Shown here: in pieces, positions 16,569 through 25,922 of the stretch
Layout of the letters: each line of letters begins with the position of its first letter
Numbering within the stretch: the stretch's first letter is position 1
NCBI GenBank assembly: GCA_965267775.1
Contig: OZ254140.1
Coordinates: 930,001-994,000, forward strand
DNA from: Planktophila sp965267775
GTDB lineage: Bacteria; Actinomycetota; Actinomycetes; Nanopelagicales; Nanopelagicaceae
DNA: 64,000 bases
Direction: 5' to 3'
Made by a program: the position numbers and the translations under genes
The notes under the pieces: model-generated
Database searches by the model: none
What the model saw: only the letters and a program-made list of their open reading frames with translations
What the model was told of the DNA's origin: nothing

Positions 16569-18302
16569 TTACTTAAGCGTTGCTAGAGTCTTTGCGATCA
16601 CATCGACAGCAGAGCCAACTGCAATCTCAGACTTTTCGCCGCTCTTGCGAACGCGGACTTCTACATTGCCTTGCTCGAGAGCCTTGCCGACAACGACAAT
16701 CATTGGAATACCAATGAGCTCTGCATCTTTGAATTTCACACCAGGACTTGTGCCGCGGCGATCATCAAGCATCACTGAGATTCCACGACCCTCAAGATCT
16801 GCAGCAATCTTCTCTGCAGCCTCAAAGAGTGAATCATCTTTGCCTGCAACAACAAGATGGACCTTTGCTGGAGCAACTTCAACTGGCCACGAGAGGCCAA
16901 TCTCATCATGTGTCTGCTCTGCAATTGCTGCAACAGCGCGAGATACGCCGATTCCGTAAGAACCCATTGTTACTACCTGGCTCTTACCGTTCTGATCGAG
17001 AACGGTGAGATTGAGGGCTTCTGCATACTTGCGCCCCAGTTGGAAAATATGGCCAATTTCAATAGCGCGATCGATGACCACTGCTGTATCGCACGTTGGG
17101 CATGAGTCGCCTTCGCGAATCTGCGCTGCCTCAATGTAATGATCAACATCAAAGTCGCGACCATTTACAACGTTGAGCGCATGCTTATCTCTTGCATTGG
17201 CACCTGTCACCCAGGAAGTTCCTGGTGCAATGCGAGGATCTGCATAAACGGTGATGCCATTCTTCTTCGCATCCTGTGGGCCGATATAGCCCTTAACAAG
17301 ACCTGGGAACTTTGCGAAATCTGCTTCTTCAAAGACGCGAATCTCATTGACACCTGGCATATTCGCCTGAAGTCGCTTGATATCTACTTCACGATCTCCT
17401 GGAACAAGGACGCTTATTGCAACATTATCTGCCATCAACATAACGTTCTTCAATGTTGAAGCGCCTGTATATCCCCCGCCAAACTTTGTATTGAGAAGTT
17501 CAACCAATGAATCAATTGTTGGAGTATTAGGTGAATCAAATACTTCAAGGGCGCCGACTCCTGATGGGTCAACTGCTGCAACCTTTGTAGTCATCGCTTC
17601 AACATTTGCCGCATAACCACACTTAGGACAGAGAACGTATGTGTCCTCACCTGTTGGACATGGCGCCAAGAACTCTTCAGATGAAGATCCGCCCATCGCG
17701 CCAGCAACTGCTGAAACGATGTTGTACTTCATTCCAAGGCGATCAAAAGTTTTAATGTAGGCAGCTCGATGCTTCTGATATGACTCAACAAGACCTTCAT
17801 CAGTAAGGTCGAATGAGTATGAATCCTTCATAACGAATTCGCGACCGCGGATGATTCCTGAACGTGGTCGCGCTTCATCGCGATACTTTGTCTGGATTTG
17901 ATAGAGAGCCAGTGGAAGATCCTTGTATGAGGAGTACTCGCCTTTCACCATCAAGGTGAACATCTCTTCATGTGTTGGACCGAGAAGGTAATCGGTGCCC
18001 TTGCGATCTTGGAGGCGGAATAAATCAGGGCCGTACTCAGTCCAGCGGTTGGTCTGCTCATATGGATCGCGTGGAAGCATCGCTGGGAAGTGCACTTCCT
18101 GGAAGCCAGCTGAATCCATCTCCTGGCGGACAACGTTTTCGATATTGCGAAGGGTGATAACACCTAGTGGCAACCATGAGTAGATACCTGCCGCAATACG
18201 GCGGATATATCCAGCGCGTACTAAGAGGCGGTGACTTGGAACCTCAGCATCAGCTGGGTCATCACGCAGGGTACGAAGAAAGAGTGTGGACATTCGCAAC
18301 AT
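16569..18302 (-). CDS. proS: Prolyl-tRNA synthetase, bacterial type
   Basis: 577 aa. It charges tRNA-Pro. Class II motifs are visible: motif 1 near AGIYSWLPLGVITLRNIENV, motif 2 with TKYRDEARPRSGIIRGREF (about 140-158), and motif 3 near GSYGIGVSRAVAAI (about 446-459). The insertion between motifs 2 and 3 (about 225-400) is the editing domain of bacterial-type ProRS. ATG 18302 or 18293 (MSTLF) could be the start. It lies 51 bp after ispG, with no T-box or other leader structure seen. Confidence 0.97.
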   Translation of the reverse strand: MLRMSTLFLRTLRDDPADAEVPSHRLLVRAGYIRRIAAGIYSWLPLGVITLRNIENVVRQEMDSAGFQEVHFPAMLPRDPYEQTNRWTEYGPDLFRLQDRKGTDYLLGPTHEEMFTLMVKGEYSSYKDLPLALYQIQTKYRDEARPRSGIIRGREFVMKDSYSFDLTDEGLVESYQKHRAAYIKTFDRLGMKYNIVSAVAGAMGGSSSEEFLAPCPTGEDTYVLCPKCGYAANVEAMTTKVAAVDPSGVGALEVFDSPNTPTIDSLVELLNTKFGGGYTGASTLKNVMLMADNVAISVLVPGDREVDIKRLQANMPGVNEIRVFEEADFAKFPGLVKGYIGPQDAKKNGITVYADPRIAPGTSWVTGANARDKHALNVVNGRDFDVDHYIEAAQIREGDSCPTCDTAVVIDRAIEIGHIFQLGRKYAEALNLTVLDQNGKSQVVTMGSYGIGVSRAVAAIAEQTHDEIGLSWPVEVAPAKVHLVVAGKDDSLFEAAEKIAADLEGRGISVMLDDRRGTSPGVKFKDAELIGIPMIVVVGKALEQGNVEVRVRKSGEKSEIAVGSAVDVIAKTLATLK

Positions 18303-18353
18303 GGCGCGAGCCTACCGCGTATGGTGCAAATGATTGGTGAAGTTAAATGCGAA

Positions 18354-19505
18354 TTACGAGGTGAGAACTGTTGGCTCGCCTGAAGCGACTCCAGCGGCTT
18401 CCATCTCTTCTGCAAGGCGCATCGCTTCTTCGATAAGAGTCTCAACAATCTGCGCTTCAGGAACAGTCTTAATGACCTGACCCTTAACGAAGATCTGACC
18501 CTTTCCATTTCCAGATGCAACACCGAGATCTGCCTCACGTGCCTCACCGGGACCATTGACGACGCAACCCATAACAGCAACGCGAAGCGGAACAGTCATA
18601 CCTTGCAATCCAGCTTGGACCTTTTCGGCCAATGTGTAGACGTCTACCTGTGCGCGACCGCATGATGGACATGAAACGATTTCAAGCTTTCGCTGACGAA
18701 GATTGAGAGATTCGAGGATAGACATTCCGACCTTGATCTCTTCAACAGGAGGCGCTGAGAGTGAGACGCGAATAGTGTCTCCAATTCCTTCTGCAAGAAG
18801 AATTCCAAATGCAGTCGCAGATTTGATTGTTCCCTGGAAGATAGGTCCAGCTTCTGTTACGCCGAGGTGCAATGGGTAATCGCACTGCGCAGCGAGAAGA
18901 CGATAAGCGCTGACCATAGTGACGGGATCGTGATGCTTTACAGAAATCTTGATATTGCTAAAGCCGTGCTCTTCGAAGAGACCCGCTTCCCAGAGAGCAG
19001 ACTCTGCGAGTGCTTCTGGAGTTGCCTTGCCATACTTTGCGAGAAGGCGCGGATCGAGAGAACCTGCATTGACGCCGATGCGGATAGGTATTCCTGCATC
19101 TCCGGCAGCCTTTGCAACTTCCTTAACCTTGTCATCGAACTGCTTGATATTGCCTGGGTTAACGCGAACAGCTGCGCAACCTGCATCGATTGCAGCGAAG
19201 ATGTACTTTGGCTGAAAGTGAATATCTGCAATTACTGGAATTTGTGACTTCTTTGCAATGTGCTTGAGCGCATCTGCATCATCCTGGGATGGAACTGCAA
19301 CGCGAACAATCTGACATCCGGATGCTGTGAGCTCTGCAATCTGCTGCAAGGTAGCGTTGACATCGGATGTGAGTGTTGTACACATCGACTGAACGCTGAC
19401 CGGTGAATCTGAGCCAACGCCAACGTTGCCGACCATGAGCTGCTTTGTCTTGCGACGTGGAGCTAGTGGCTTGAGAGGGGCGCTTGGAATTCCGAGATCA
19501 ACCAT
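18354..19505 (-). CDS. ispG: 4-hydroxy-3-methylbut-2-enyl diphosphate synthase
   Basis: 383 aa. IspG (GcpE) makes HMBPP from MEcPP in the MEP isoprenoid pathway and carries a [4Fe-4S] cluster. The TIM-barrel part begins with VGVGSDSPVSVQSMCTT. The cluster cysteines are in CPSCGRAQVDVY (about 278-289) and MGCVVNGPGEAREAD (about 314-328). It is in one run with dxr, the third-last gene upstream, giving two MEP enzymes around rseP. Confidence 0.97.
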   Translation of the reverse strand: MVDLGIPSAPLKPLAPRRKTKQLMVGNVGVGSDSPVSVQSMCTTLTSDVNATLQQIAELTASGCQIVRVAVPSQDDADALKHIAKKSQIPVIADIHFQPKYIFAAIDAGCAAVRVNPGNIKQFDDKVKEVAKAAGDAGIPIRIGVNAGSLDPRLLAKYGKATPEALAESALWEAGLFEEHGFSNIKISVKHHDPVTMVSAYRLLAAQCDYPLHLGVTEAGPIFQGTIKSATAFGILLAEGIGDTIRVSLSAPPVEEIKVGMSILESLNLRQRKLEIVSCPSCGRAQVDVYTLAEKVQAGLQGMTVPLRVAVMGCVVNGPGEAREADLGVASGNGKGQIFVKGQVIKTVPEAQIVETLIEEAMRLAEEMEAAGVASGEPTVLTS

Positions 19506-19526
19506 GAGCCGTATTCTGCCCGAAAA

Positions 19527-20666
19527 TTAAAGATTGAGCGAGACAGGATTGATGATGTCGGCAACTACAAGGAGAACTGTGAGAATTCCGAGTAGAACAA
19601 CGACTACCCCTGTAATTGGTGTAAGAACATTCACATCAATTGGAGCCGGACGTGGCTTCTTGCGGAGGCGGGCGAAGAGCGCGCGAATCTCATCGGCAAT
19701 TGCGACCGCCATATGGCCGCCATCGAGAGGCAAGATTGGCAAGAGATTGAAGAGTCCAACAAAGATATTGAGGGATGCAACGAGCAAGATGAATGTTGCG
19801 AGGCGCTCATTGTTATTGAGCTTATCGCTGCCGACTGCCTGTCCAGATACCCGAGCTGCGCCCACTACTCCGACGAGCCCATTGGGATCGCGCTTTTCAT
19901 GAAGGAATGTCTCGCGGAATAGTTGTGGCACCTTAGATGGAAGCGCAATAAGTGACTTTGCTGATTCCTTGGTTAAGACCTTGGTTGCCTTAGCACTTTC
20001 GCCAATAGATTTAATAAATCCATCACGCTCTGTACCGAGGGCGGTAATAACACCGAGCATGTAGCGCTTCGCCTCTTCGTTATATGCAGGCGCCACATCG
20101 ATTGAAATATTTTCTGATCCACGCTTCACAACAAAGTGCATTACCGCACCTTTGGATTGGCCAATCTTGGCTGCATCCTGAGACCATTGCGTGACGGCTT
20201 CGCCGTTGATTGAGATGATTTCATCGCCAGCTTTAAAGCCCGCAGATGCTGCGACAGAATCTGACTTAACTTCAGCAATTACGGGGGTAACAGTCGTGTA
20301 ACCGACGGCGAAGAAGATGGAGAAGATAAGTAAGAAACCGAGAATGAAGTGGGCAGTTGAGCCTGCACCAAGGACGATTAACTTCTTCCAAGAAGGGGCA
20401 GAGATAAATGCACGATCGAGCTCGCCTTGTGGCATCTCATCTGTAGGTGTCATTCCCTCAATACGGCAGTAGCCTCCGGCGGGAATCGCCTTGATTCCGT
20501 ATTCAGTCTCACCCCGAGTGATTGACCAGATGCGGCGACCAAAGCCGACGAAGAATTCAGAGACCCACATTCCAAATTTTCTTGCAGTGAGAAAGTGTCC
20601 AAGCTCGTGAAGCATCACTGAAATCAATAGGGCGAGAACAAATGCGATGATGCCGAGAATCTCCAT
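19527..20666 (-). CDS. rseP: Site-2 protease RseP/Rip1 homologue
   Basis: 379 aa integral membrane zinc protease for regulated intramembrane proteolysis. HELGH at residues 20-24 and the NLLPILPLDGGH motif (about 302-313) form the metal site. A PDZ domain (about 125-190, ASAGFKAGDEIISINGEAV) lies between. Such proteases cut anti-sigma factors or other membrane proteins; the substrate here is unknown. Its ATG overlaps the dxr stop by one base (TAATG). Confidence 0.95.
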   Translation of the reverse strand: MEILGIIAFVLALLISVMLHELGHFLTARKFGMWVSEFFVGFGRRIWSITRGETEYGIKAIPAGGYCRIEGMTPTDEMPQGELDRAFISAPSWKKLIVLGAGSTAHFILGFLLIFSIFFAVGYTTVTPVIAEVKSDSVAASAGFKAGDEIISINGEAVTQWSQDAAKIGQSKGAVMHFVVKRGSENISIDVAPAYNEEAKRYMLGVITALGTERDGFIKSIGESAKATKVLTKESAKSLIALPSKVPQLFRETFLHEKRDPNGLVGVVGAARVSGQAVGSDKLNNNERLATFILLVASLNIFVGLFNLLPILPLDGGHMAVAIADEIRALFARLRKKPRPAPIDVNVLTPITGVVVVLLGILTVLLVVADIINPVSLNL

Positions 20667-21814
20667 TACGACGCTACCTTTGCTAAATAGTCGGATGTTG
20701 CCTTACGTGCATCCTCTTCTATAGCACTGACATCTGAGAGATCTCTGAGGGTTGGGATTGAGCTTTTCTCGTATTGAGCGAGAATCGCCTCGACGGTCGT
20801 AATGATTTCAACAAACTTAACTCGGCCTTGCATAAATGCATCAACGACAACCTCATTTGCTGCATTAAAGATTGCTGGTAGCGCTCCCCCGACTGCGCCG
20901 CAGTGTCGAGCAAGATCGACTGCTGGAAAGCGATCGTTATCAATCGGTGCAAAGCTCCATGTAGATGCCTTGCTCCAATCTAGAGGCGCCGTTGCTGCAG
21001 CTGTGCGATGTGGGTAATTAATCGCAAGTGAAATTGGCCCCTTCATATTAGGAGGTGATGCCTGTGCAATCGTTGAGCCATCTTTATATTCGACCATCGA
21101 ATGAACGATTGATTGTGGGTGGATGACAGCTTCAATCTGGGAATAAGGCAGGTTAAAGAGGTGGTGGGCTTCGATGATCTCAAGGCCCTTATTCATCAAC
21201 GTTGCCGAGTTAATGGTGACTACTGGACCCATTGCCCAAGTTGGATGAGCGAGTGCTTCGACGAGAGTAATTCCTGAGAGATCAGCCCGATCACGGAATG
21301 GTCCACCACTTGCAGTGAGAACGAGCTTTGAAACATCTGATGGGCTATTTCCTTGCAAACATTGCCAAATTGCTGAGTGTTCGGAATCAACTGGAAGAAT
21401 TTGATTCTCTTTCGCAAGAGGCATGACGAGGTCGCCACCTGCAACAAGTGACTCTTTATTTGCAAGAGCTAATTGATTGCCTGCCTTAATTGCTGCGAGA
21501 GTTGGAGCAAGTCCGATTGAGCCTGTGATTGCGTTGAGCACAACATCGCATTTCATCGCCGCAATCTCGGTGGATGCATTTGCTCCATCGATGACGGTGA
21601 CTCCAGGGAGCGCTTCACGAATTACATCAGCATTCTTAATGGTTCCAACAAATTTGACCTGATACTTCTTTGCCTGAGCAATCAGTGCATCAGGGTTGGA
21701 GCCAGCGGCAGAGATTGCGAGAACTTCAAAGAGCTCTGGATTGGCATCAACAATCTCAAGTGCCTGGACTCCGATAGAGCCCGTTGAGCCGAGGATTACA
21801 AGACTGCGCTTCAT
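20666..21814 (-). CDS. dxr: 1-deoxy-D-xylulose 5-phosphate reductoisomerase
   Basis: 382 aa. It turns DXP into MEP with NADPH, the second step of the MEP pathway. The NADPH-binding GSTGSIGVQALEIV is at residues 9-22, and the catalytic/metal region includes LPVDSEHSAIWQCLQG and the flexible loop around AHPTWAMG. Its ATG overlaps the potC stop by four bases (ATGA), so it is physically part of the polyamine transporter message, while the downstream rseP overlaps its stop. Confidence 0.97.
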   Translation of the reverse strand: MKRSLVILGSTGSIGVQALEIVDANPELFEVLAISAAGSNPDALIAQAKKYQVKFVGTIKNADVIREALPGVTVIDGANASTEIAAMKCDVVLNAITGSIGLAPTLAAIKAGNQLALANKESLVAGGDLVMPLAKENQILPVDSEHSAIWQCLQGNSPSDVSKLVLTASGGPFRDRADLSGITLVEALAHPTWAMGPVVTINSATLMNKGLEIIEAHHLFNLPYSQIEAVIHPQSIVHSMVEYKDGSTIAQASPPNMKGPISLAINYPHRTAAATAPLDWSKASTWSFAPIDNDRFPAVDLARHCGAVGGALPAIFNAANEVVVDAFMQGRVKFVEIITTVEAILAQYEKSSIPTLRDLSDVSAIEEDARKATSDYLAKVAS

Positions 21815-22605
21815 TTGACTGCGCGCTTACGTCCCACAACTTGTCCGAGGATGACAATGACGAGTGCAATGATGAACATTGACGAACCAATGACATTCGC
21901 TTGTGGCGGGATACCGCGAGCTGCTGAGACATAGACAAACTTTGGGAAGGTTGTCATCGTGCCTGAGTTGAAGTTGGTAATGATGAAGTCATCGAAAGAT
22001 AGGCTAAATGCGAGCAGCGCTGCACCGGCAATACCTGGTGCAACCAATGGCAAAGTCACGCGACGGAATGTTTCGACCTCATTGGCATAGAGATCCATCG
22101 CAGCCTGCTCGAGGCGTGGATCAAGGCTCGCGATACGAGCTTTGACGGTCACAACCACAAATGAAATACAGAACATCACGTGTGCAATCACTGTTGGCCA
22201 GAAGCCCGGATTGATTTTGAGCGTTAAGAAGAGTGAGAGAAGTGATGCACCGAGAACGATTTCAGGAGTTGCCATTGGAAGGAAGATCAACAAGTTTGTT
22301 GTTGATCGACCGCGGAACTTATGGCGACCAATCGCAAAGGCGATCATTGTGCCGAGAATTGTTGAGAAGAGCGTTGCAAGGAAGCCAATCTTGATTGAGT
22401 TTCCGAGCGCAGTACAAACCTCTGGCGCACCACATGGGTTCATCCAGTTATCGAGAGTGAAGCCCTTCCAGATGAGGTTGGACTTGCCGCCATCGTTAAA
22501 GGAGAAAGCGATTGTGTAGGCAACTGGAATAAGAAGGTAGGTAAATGCAACCACTGCATAGATGCGGATGAGATTGCGTTGGAACCAGCGAGATACTTTT
22601 CTCAT
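21811..22605 (-). CDS. potC: Spermidine/putrescine ABC transporter permease PotC
   Basis: 264 aa, about six membrane segments. The cytoplasmic EAA loop that contacts the ATPase is DLYANEVETFRRVTLPLVAPG (about 167-187). The start MRKVSRWFQRNLIRIYAVV and YLLIPVAYTIAFSFND are typical PotC. Its ATG overlaps the potB stop (ATGA), and its own stop overlaps dxr. Confidence 0.93.
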   Translation of the reverse strand: MRKVSRWFQRNLIRIYAVVAFTYLLIPVAYTIAFSFNDGGKSNLIWKGFTLDNWMNPCGAPEVCTALGNSIKIGFLATLFSTILGTMIAFAIGRHKFRGRSTTNLLIFLPMATPEIVLGASLLSLFLTLKINPGFWPTVIAHVMFCISFVVVTVKARIASLDPRLEQAAMDLYANEVETFRRVTLPLVAPGIAGAALLAFSLSFDDFIITNFNSGTMTTFPKFVYVSAARGIPPQANVIGSSMFIIALVIVILGQVVGRKRAVK

Positions 22606-23465
22606 ACGAGCTCCTCGGTTCCGGCCTTGCGGATATAGACGGTAACGAGAATCAAAATTGTTGCCATCAGCGTAAATGAGAGCGCAGCTGCGGTTGGGTA
22701 ATCGACAATCTTAAAGAAGCGCGATTCAATGACGTTACCAATCATCTTTGTCTGAGGGCTTCCCAAGATAGCCGCATTGACGTAATCGCCTGCCGCAGGG
22801 ATGAAGGTAAGAAGTGTTCCCGCAACAACGCCTGGCATTGAAAGCGGCAGCGTCACCTTACGAAACGTTGTTAAACCATTGGCATAGAGATCGCCAGATG
22901 CCTCAAGGGTACGAGGGTCGATGCGATCGATAGATGCATAGAGTGGCAAGGTCATAAATGGCAAGAAGTTGTATGTCATGCCGGCTACCACTGCGAATGC
23001 TGATGAAGTCAGAGTCGTGCTGGGTGCAATGATGTGTAAATCACGAAGGAATGGAACAACAAAACCTTGTTCGCCCAGAATCTGCTTCCAAGCAATTGTA
23101 CGAAGCAAGAATGATGTAAAGAATGGCGCAACGACGAGAACGAGAAGTACGTTCTTCATCTTTCCAGCTTTAAATGCAATTGCATATGCCAGTGGGTAAG
23201 CAATTGCCAAGGCAACGATTGTTGCAATCGCGGCGTAGAGGAATGAGCGACCGAACTGCTCTTTATTTTCTACAAAGGCATCGATGTAGTTCTTCCAACG
23301 AAGTGTTTGCTCGTAATCTCCGGTATCTCCCCCGGCGACTGGTGTCTGAGTCGAAGTCTGTGCGAGGTTTGCGATAGGCCAGATAAAGAAGGTAAAGAGA
23401 AAAGCCATTCCTGGGAGCAGGAGAAGATATGGCGTACGTGGGCTTGAGATACCTGACTTACTCAT
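22602..23465 (-). CDS. potB: Spermidine/putrescine ABC transporter permease PotB
   Basis: 287 aa from ATG 23465. It has about six membrane segments; the EAA loop is DLYANGLTTFRKVTLPLSMPG. The frame extends to an ATG at 23519, inside potA, but ATG 23465 overlaps the potA stop by eight bases (ATGAGTAA) and begins just before the first hydrophobic helix (PYLLLLPGMAFLFTFFI). It forms the channel heterodimer with PotC. Confidence 0.93.
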   Translation of the reverse strand: MSKSGISSPRTPYLLLLPGMAFLFTFFIWPIANLAQTSTQTPVAGGDTGDYEQTLRWKNYIDAFVENKEQFGRSFLYAAIATIVALAIAYPLAYAIAFKAGKMKNVLLVLVVAPFFTSFLLRTIAWKQILGEQGFVVPFLRDLHIIAPSTTLTSSAFAVVAGMTYNFLPFMTLPLYASIDRIDPRTLEASGDLYANGLTTFRKVTLPLSMPGVVAGTLLTFIPAAGDYVNAAILGSPQTKMIGNVIESRFFKIVDYPTAAALSFTLMATILILVTVYIRKAGTEELV

Positions 23466-24609
23466 CGTCTTCGATGATCTCTTCTGGCTCGACTTCCATG
23501 CCTGCTTCAGCATCTTCATCTCCGCGAAGAGCGAATGTAAATCCAGATTCCCAAGAGATGTTCACATCTTCACCAACGCTAAATGGTGCGACAGCATCAT
23601 CATTCTGCTCGAAGACCATCAGCTCTTGACCCCATGGCATCAAGACCTGGTATTGAGTAGATACGCCGATATATGAAACATCTTCGATCTTTCCACCAGA
23701 GAGCAAGTTGCCCGATGTAGGAGTTGAAAGGCGTGAGATACGGAACTTCTCTGGGCGGATACCTGCATAGATCGAGTTATCGACTGCATGAGAGCGATTC
23801 TTCGCCAGGGAAATCTTCTGGCCGAAGAGATCAACGATGTGGTTAGCGCCATCATTGCCTGAGATGGTTCCCTTAATAAGGTTTGACTGGCCAAGGAAGT
23901 TAGCAACAAATGCTGTCTTTGGATTGTCATAGAGATCTGCAGGTGAACCAAGTTGTTCGATCTCGCCCTCATTCATTACCGCGATAGTGTCGGCCATAGT
24001 CATGGCTTCTTCCTGATCGTGTGTAACGTGAACGAATGTGAGACCCACTTCTTTCTGAATCCACTTGAGCTCAATCTGCATCTGGCGACGAAGCTTGAGG
24101 TCGAGCGCACCCAATGGCTCATCTAGGAGCAAGAGAGCTGGGCGGTTAACGATTGCGCGAGCAAGTGCGATGCGCTGCTGCTGACCACCAGAGAGCTGAG
24201 TTGGCTTACGTCCTGCTAAATGTGAAAGCTCTACGAGCTCGAGCGCCTTATCAACCTGCTCCTTAACATCCTTGATACCGCGACGGCGAAGGCCGAATGC
24301 GATGTTCTCAAAGATAGTCAGGTGAGGAAAGAGTGCGTAGTTCTGAAAGACAGTATTGATTGGACGCTGATACGGCTTTGTGAAAGTGATATCAGTATCT
24401 CCGAGAGAGATCGTGCCTTGAGTTGGTTCTTCAAGTCCGGCGACCATACGAAGAGTTGTTGTCTTGCCGCAACCTGAAGGTCCAAGGAGTGCAAAGAATG
24501 AACCTTCAGGAATTGTTAACGACAAATCATTTACTGCTGTGAAATCTCCGTATGACTTGGTGATATTTGAAAGACGAAGGTCACCATGAATTGAAGTCTT
24601 CTCAGCCAA
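23458..24609 (-). CDS. potA: Spermidine/putrescine ABC transporter ATPase PotA
   Basis: 383 aa. It energises polyamine import. The Walker A GPSGCGKTT is at 43-51, signature LSGGQ at 138-142, Walker B LLLLDEP at 158-164 and the H-loop at HVTHDQEEA. The C-terminal third (about 240-375) is the TOBE-type regulatory domain of PotA/MalK-class ATPases. An acidic tail ends the protein and overlaps the potB start. It starts one base after the potD stop. Confidence 0.95.
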   Translation of the reverse strand: MAEKTSIHGDLRLSNITKSYGDFTAVNDLSLTIPEGSFFALLGPSGCGKTTTLRMVAGLEEPTQGTISLGDTDITFTKPYQRPINTVFQNYALFPHLTIFENIAFGLRRRGIKDVKEQVDKALELVELSHLAGRKPTQLSGGQQQRIALARAIVNRPALLLLDEPLGALDLKLRRQMQIELKWIQKEVGLTFVHVTHDQEEAMTMADTIAVMNEGEIEQLGSPADLYDNPKTAFVANFLGQSNLIKGTISGNDGANHIVDLFGQKISLAKNRSHAVDNSIYAGIRPEKFRISRLSTPTSGNLLSGGKIEDVSYIGVSTQYQVLMPWGQELMVFEQNDDAVAPFSVGEDVNISWESGFTFALRGDEDAEAGMEVEPEEIIEDDE

Positions 24610-24610
24610 C

Positions 24611-25780
24611 TTAGTTACCAGCTGCCTTTTGGAAAGCTTCTGTCCAAGTTGTCTCTTCTGTTGGTGTGAGTGCGCGGAAGATGTGAAGGCGGCTCATTGT
24701 CTTCTCAGTTGGGAAGATGTACTCGCTCTTTGCAAGAGCTGCATCAATCTTCTCCATCTCAGCTTGAGCGCCAGCAACAGGGCATACGTAATTCACATAT
24801 GCCGCTACTTCTGCAGCAACTGCTGGGTCGTAGTAGTAATTGATAAGCGCTTCTGCATTCTTCTTTCCATCAGCGTTCGTTGTTGATGGAATAAGGAGGT
24901 TATCTGCAGAGATAGTTCCGCCTGATTCTGGAATTGCGAAGTCAAATTTGCCTGCGTTCTCATTTGAAAGCTGGAACAAGTCACCTGACCAAGCGATTAC
25001 AGCTGTTGCATCGCCTGAGATGAGATCTTCCTTGTATTCATTGCCCTTAACGCCGCGAATCCATCCATCAGAGATCTTCTTAGCGAGGAAATCAACTGCA
25101 TTCATAAATTGATCTTCAGTAACCTTCGAAACATCAATGCCTTGTGACATCAAGATAACGCCGATGGTGTCGCGCATCTCTGAGAGAACAACAATCTTTC
25201 CCTTGTTCTGTGGAGTCCAGAGATCATCGAGAGTCTTCATACCCTTTGGATTAACCGCTGTGTTCCATCCGAGGCCGGCCATGATGCCCTGCCATGGAAG
25301 TGATGATTCGCGATTTGTATCAAATGATGGGTGCTGCAGTGTTGCAATCAAATTTGTTGAGTTAGGGATGTTCGCCTTATCAAACTTCTGTGTGTAACCG
25401 AGACGAATGAAACGTGCAGCCATCCAGTCAGTCGGTGTAACTACGTCATACCCGATATCTTTGCCGAGCTTGAGCTGTCCCTGAACCTTGCCGTAGAACT
25501 CATCGTTATCGTTGATATCTTCAAAGTAGCTTGCCTTGATGCCGGTCTTCTTTGTAAATGCCTCAAGTGTTGGATAGTGCTTACCCGAGTCATCAATATC
25601 TAAGTAGAGAGTCCAGTTAGCCCAACGGACTGAATCCGCTGATGCTCCCGATGATCCACCTGACCCACATGCAGCGAGCGCACTTGCTCCAGCTACAGCG
25701 CCAGCACCTGCAAGAACTGCACGGCGTGAGACGCGAGAATTGAGAATTGAACGTGCTTCTGGAGAGAGTGACTTAGCCAT
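24611..25780 (-). CDS. potD: Polyamine-binding lipoprotein PotD, Tat-type signal
   Basis: 389 aa substrate-binding protein. The N-terminus has a twin-arginine pair (SRRAVLAGAG, Arg19-Arg20) followed by a lipobox LAAC (35-38), so export via Tat and lipid anchoring at Cys38 are predicted. The mature part has the PotD/PotF fold markers VRWANWTLYLD, PTDWMAARFIRLG and the C-terminal segment with NYYYDPAVAAEVAAYVNYV. It is the first gene of potDABC-dxr. The ATG follows AAAAAAGGAG, a strong ribosome binding site. Confidence 0.94.
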   Translation of the reverse strand: MAKSLSPEARSILNSRVSRRAVLAGAGAVAGASALAACGSGGSSGASADSVRWANWTLYLDIDDSGKHYPTLEAFTKKTGIKASYFEDINDNDEFYGKVQGQLKLGKDIGYDVVTPTDWMAARFIRLGYTQKFDKANIPNSTNLIATLQHPSFDTNRESSLPWQGIMAGLGWNTAVNPKGMKTLDDLWTPQNKGKIVVLSEMRDTIGVILMSQGIDVSKVTEDQFMNAVDFLAKKISDGWIRGVKGNEYKEDLISGDATAVIAWSGDLFQLSNENAGKFDFAIPESGGTISADNLLIPSTTNADGKKNAEALINYYYDPAVAAEVAAYVNYVCPVAGAQAEMEKIDAALAKSEYIFPTEKTMSRLHIFRALTPTEETTWTEAFQKAAGN

Positions 25781-25865
25781 CGAAGGGCTCCTTTTTTATA
25801 AGCGATTAGCGAAGCGTTCGCTTCATCTAACCAGCGCCGGTACAAGGGACGGTTTTGCAGGGCTC

Positions 25866-25894
25866 ATTATGTAACCCAATGGCCTGTAGGCCAA
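25866..25894 (-). promoter_or_regulatory. Probable potD promoter with overlapping inverted repeat
   Basis: On the minus strand TTGGCC (25894-25889) and CATAAT (25871-25866) are 17 bp apart. The -35 overlaps the inverted repeat TGGCCTGTAGGCCA (25880-25893), a plausible operator or hairpin. A second small hairpin, GAAGC/GCTTC with a four-base loop (25811-25824), lies in the leader. The 142-bp gap contains no gene. Confidence 0.45.
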
Positions 25895-25922
25895 ACTTAA
25901 ATGAAAGTGTTTCGAGTCGGGC

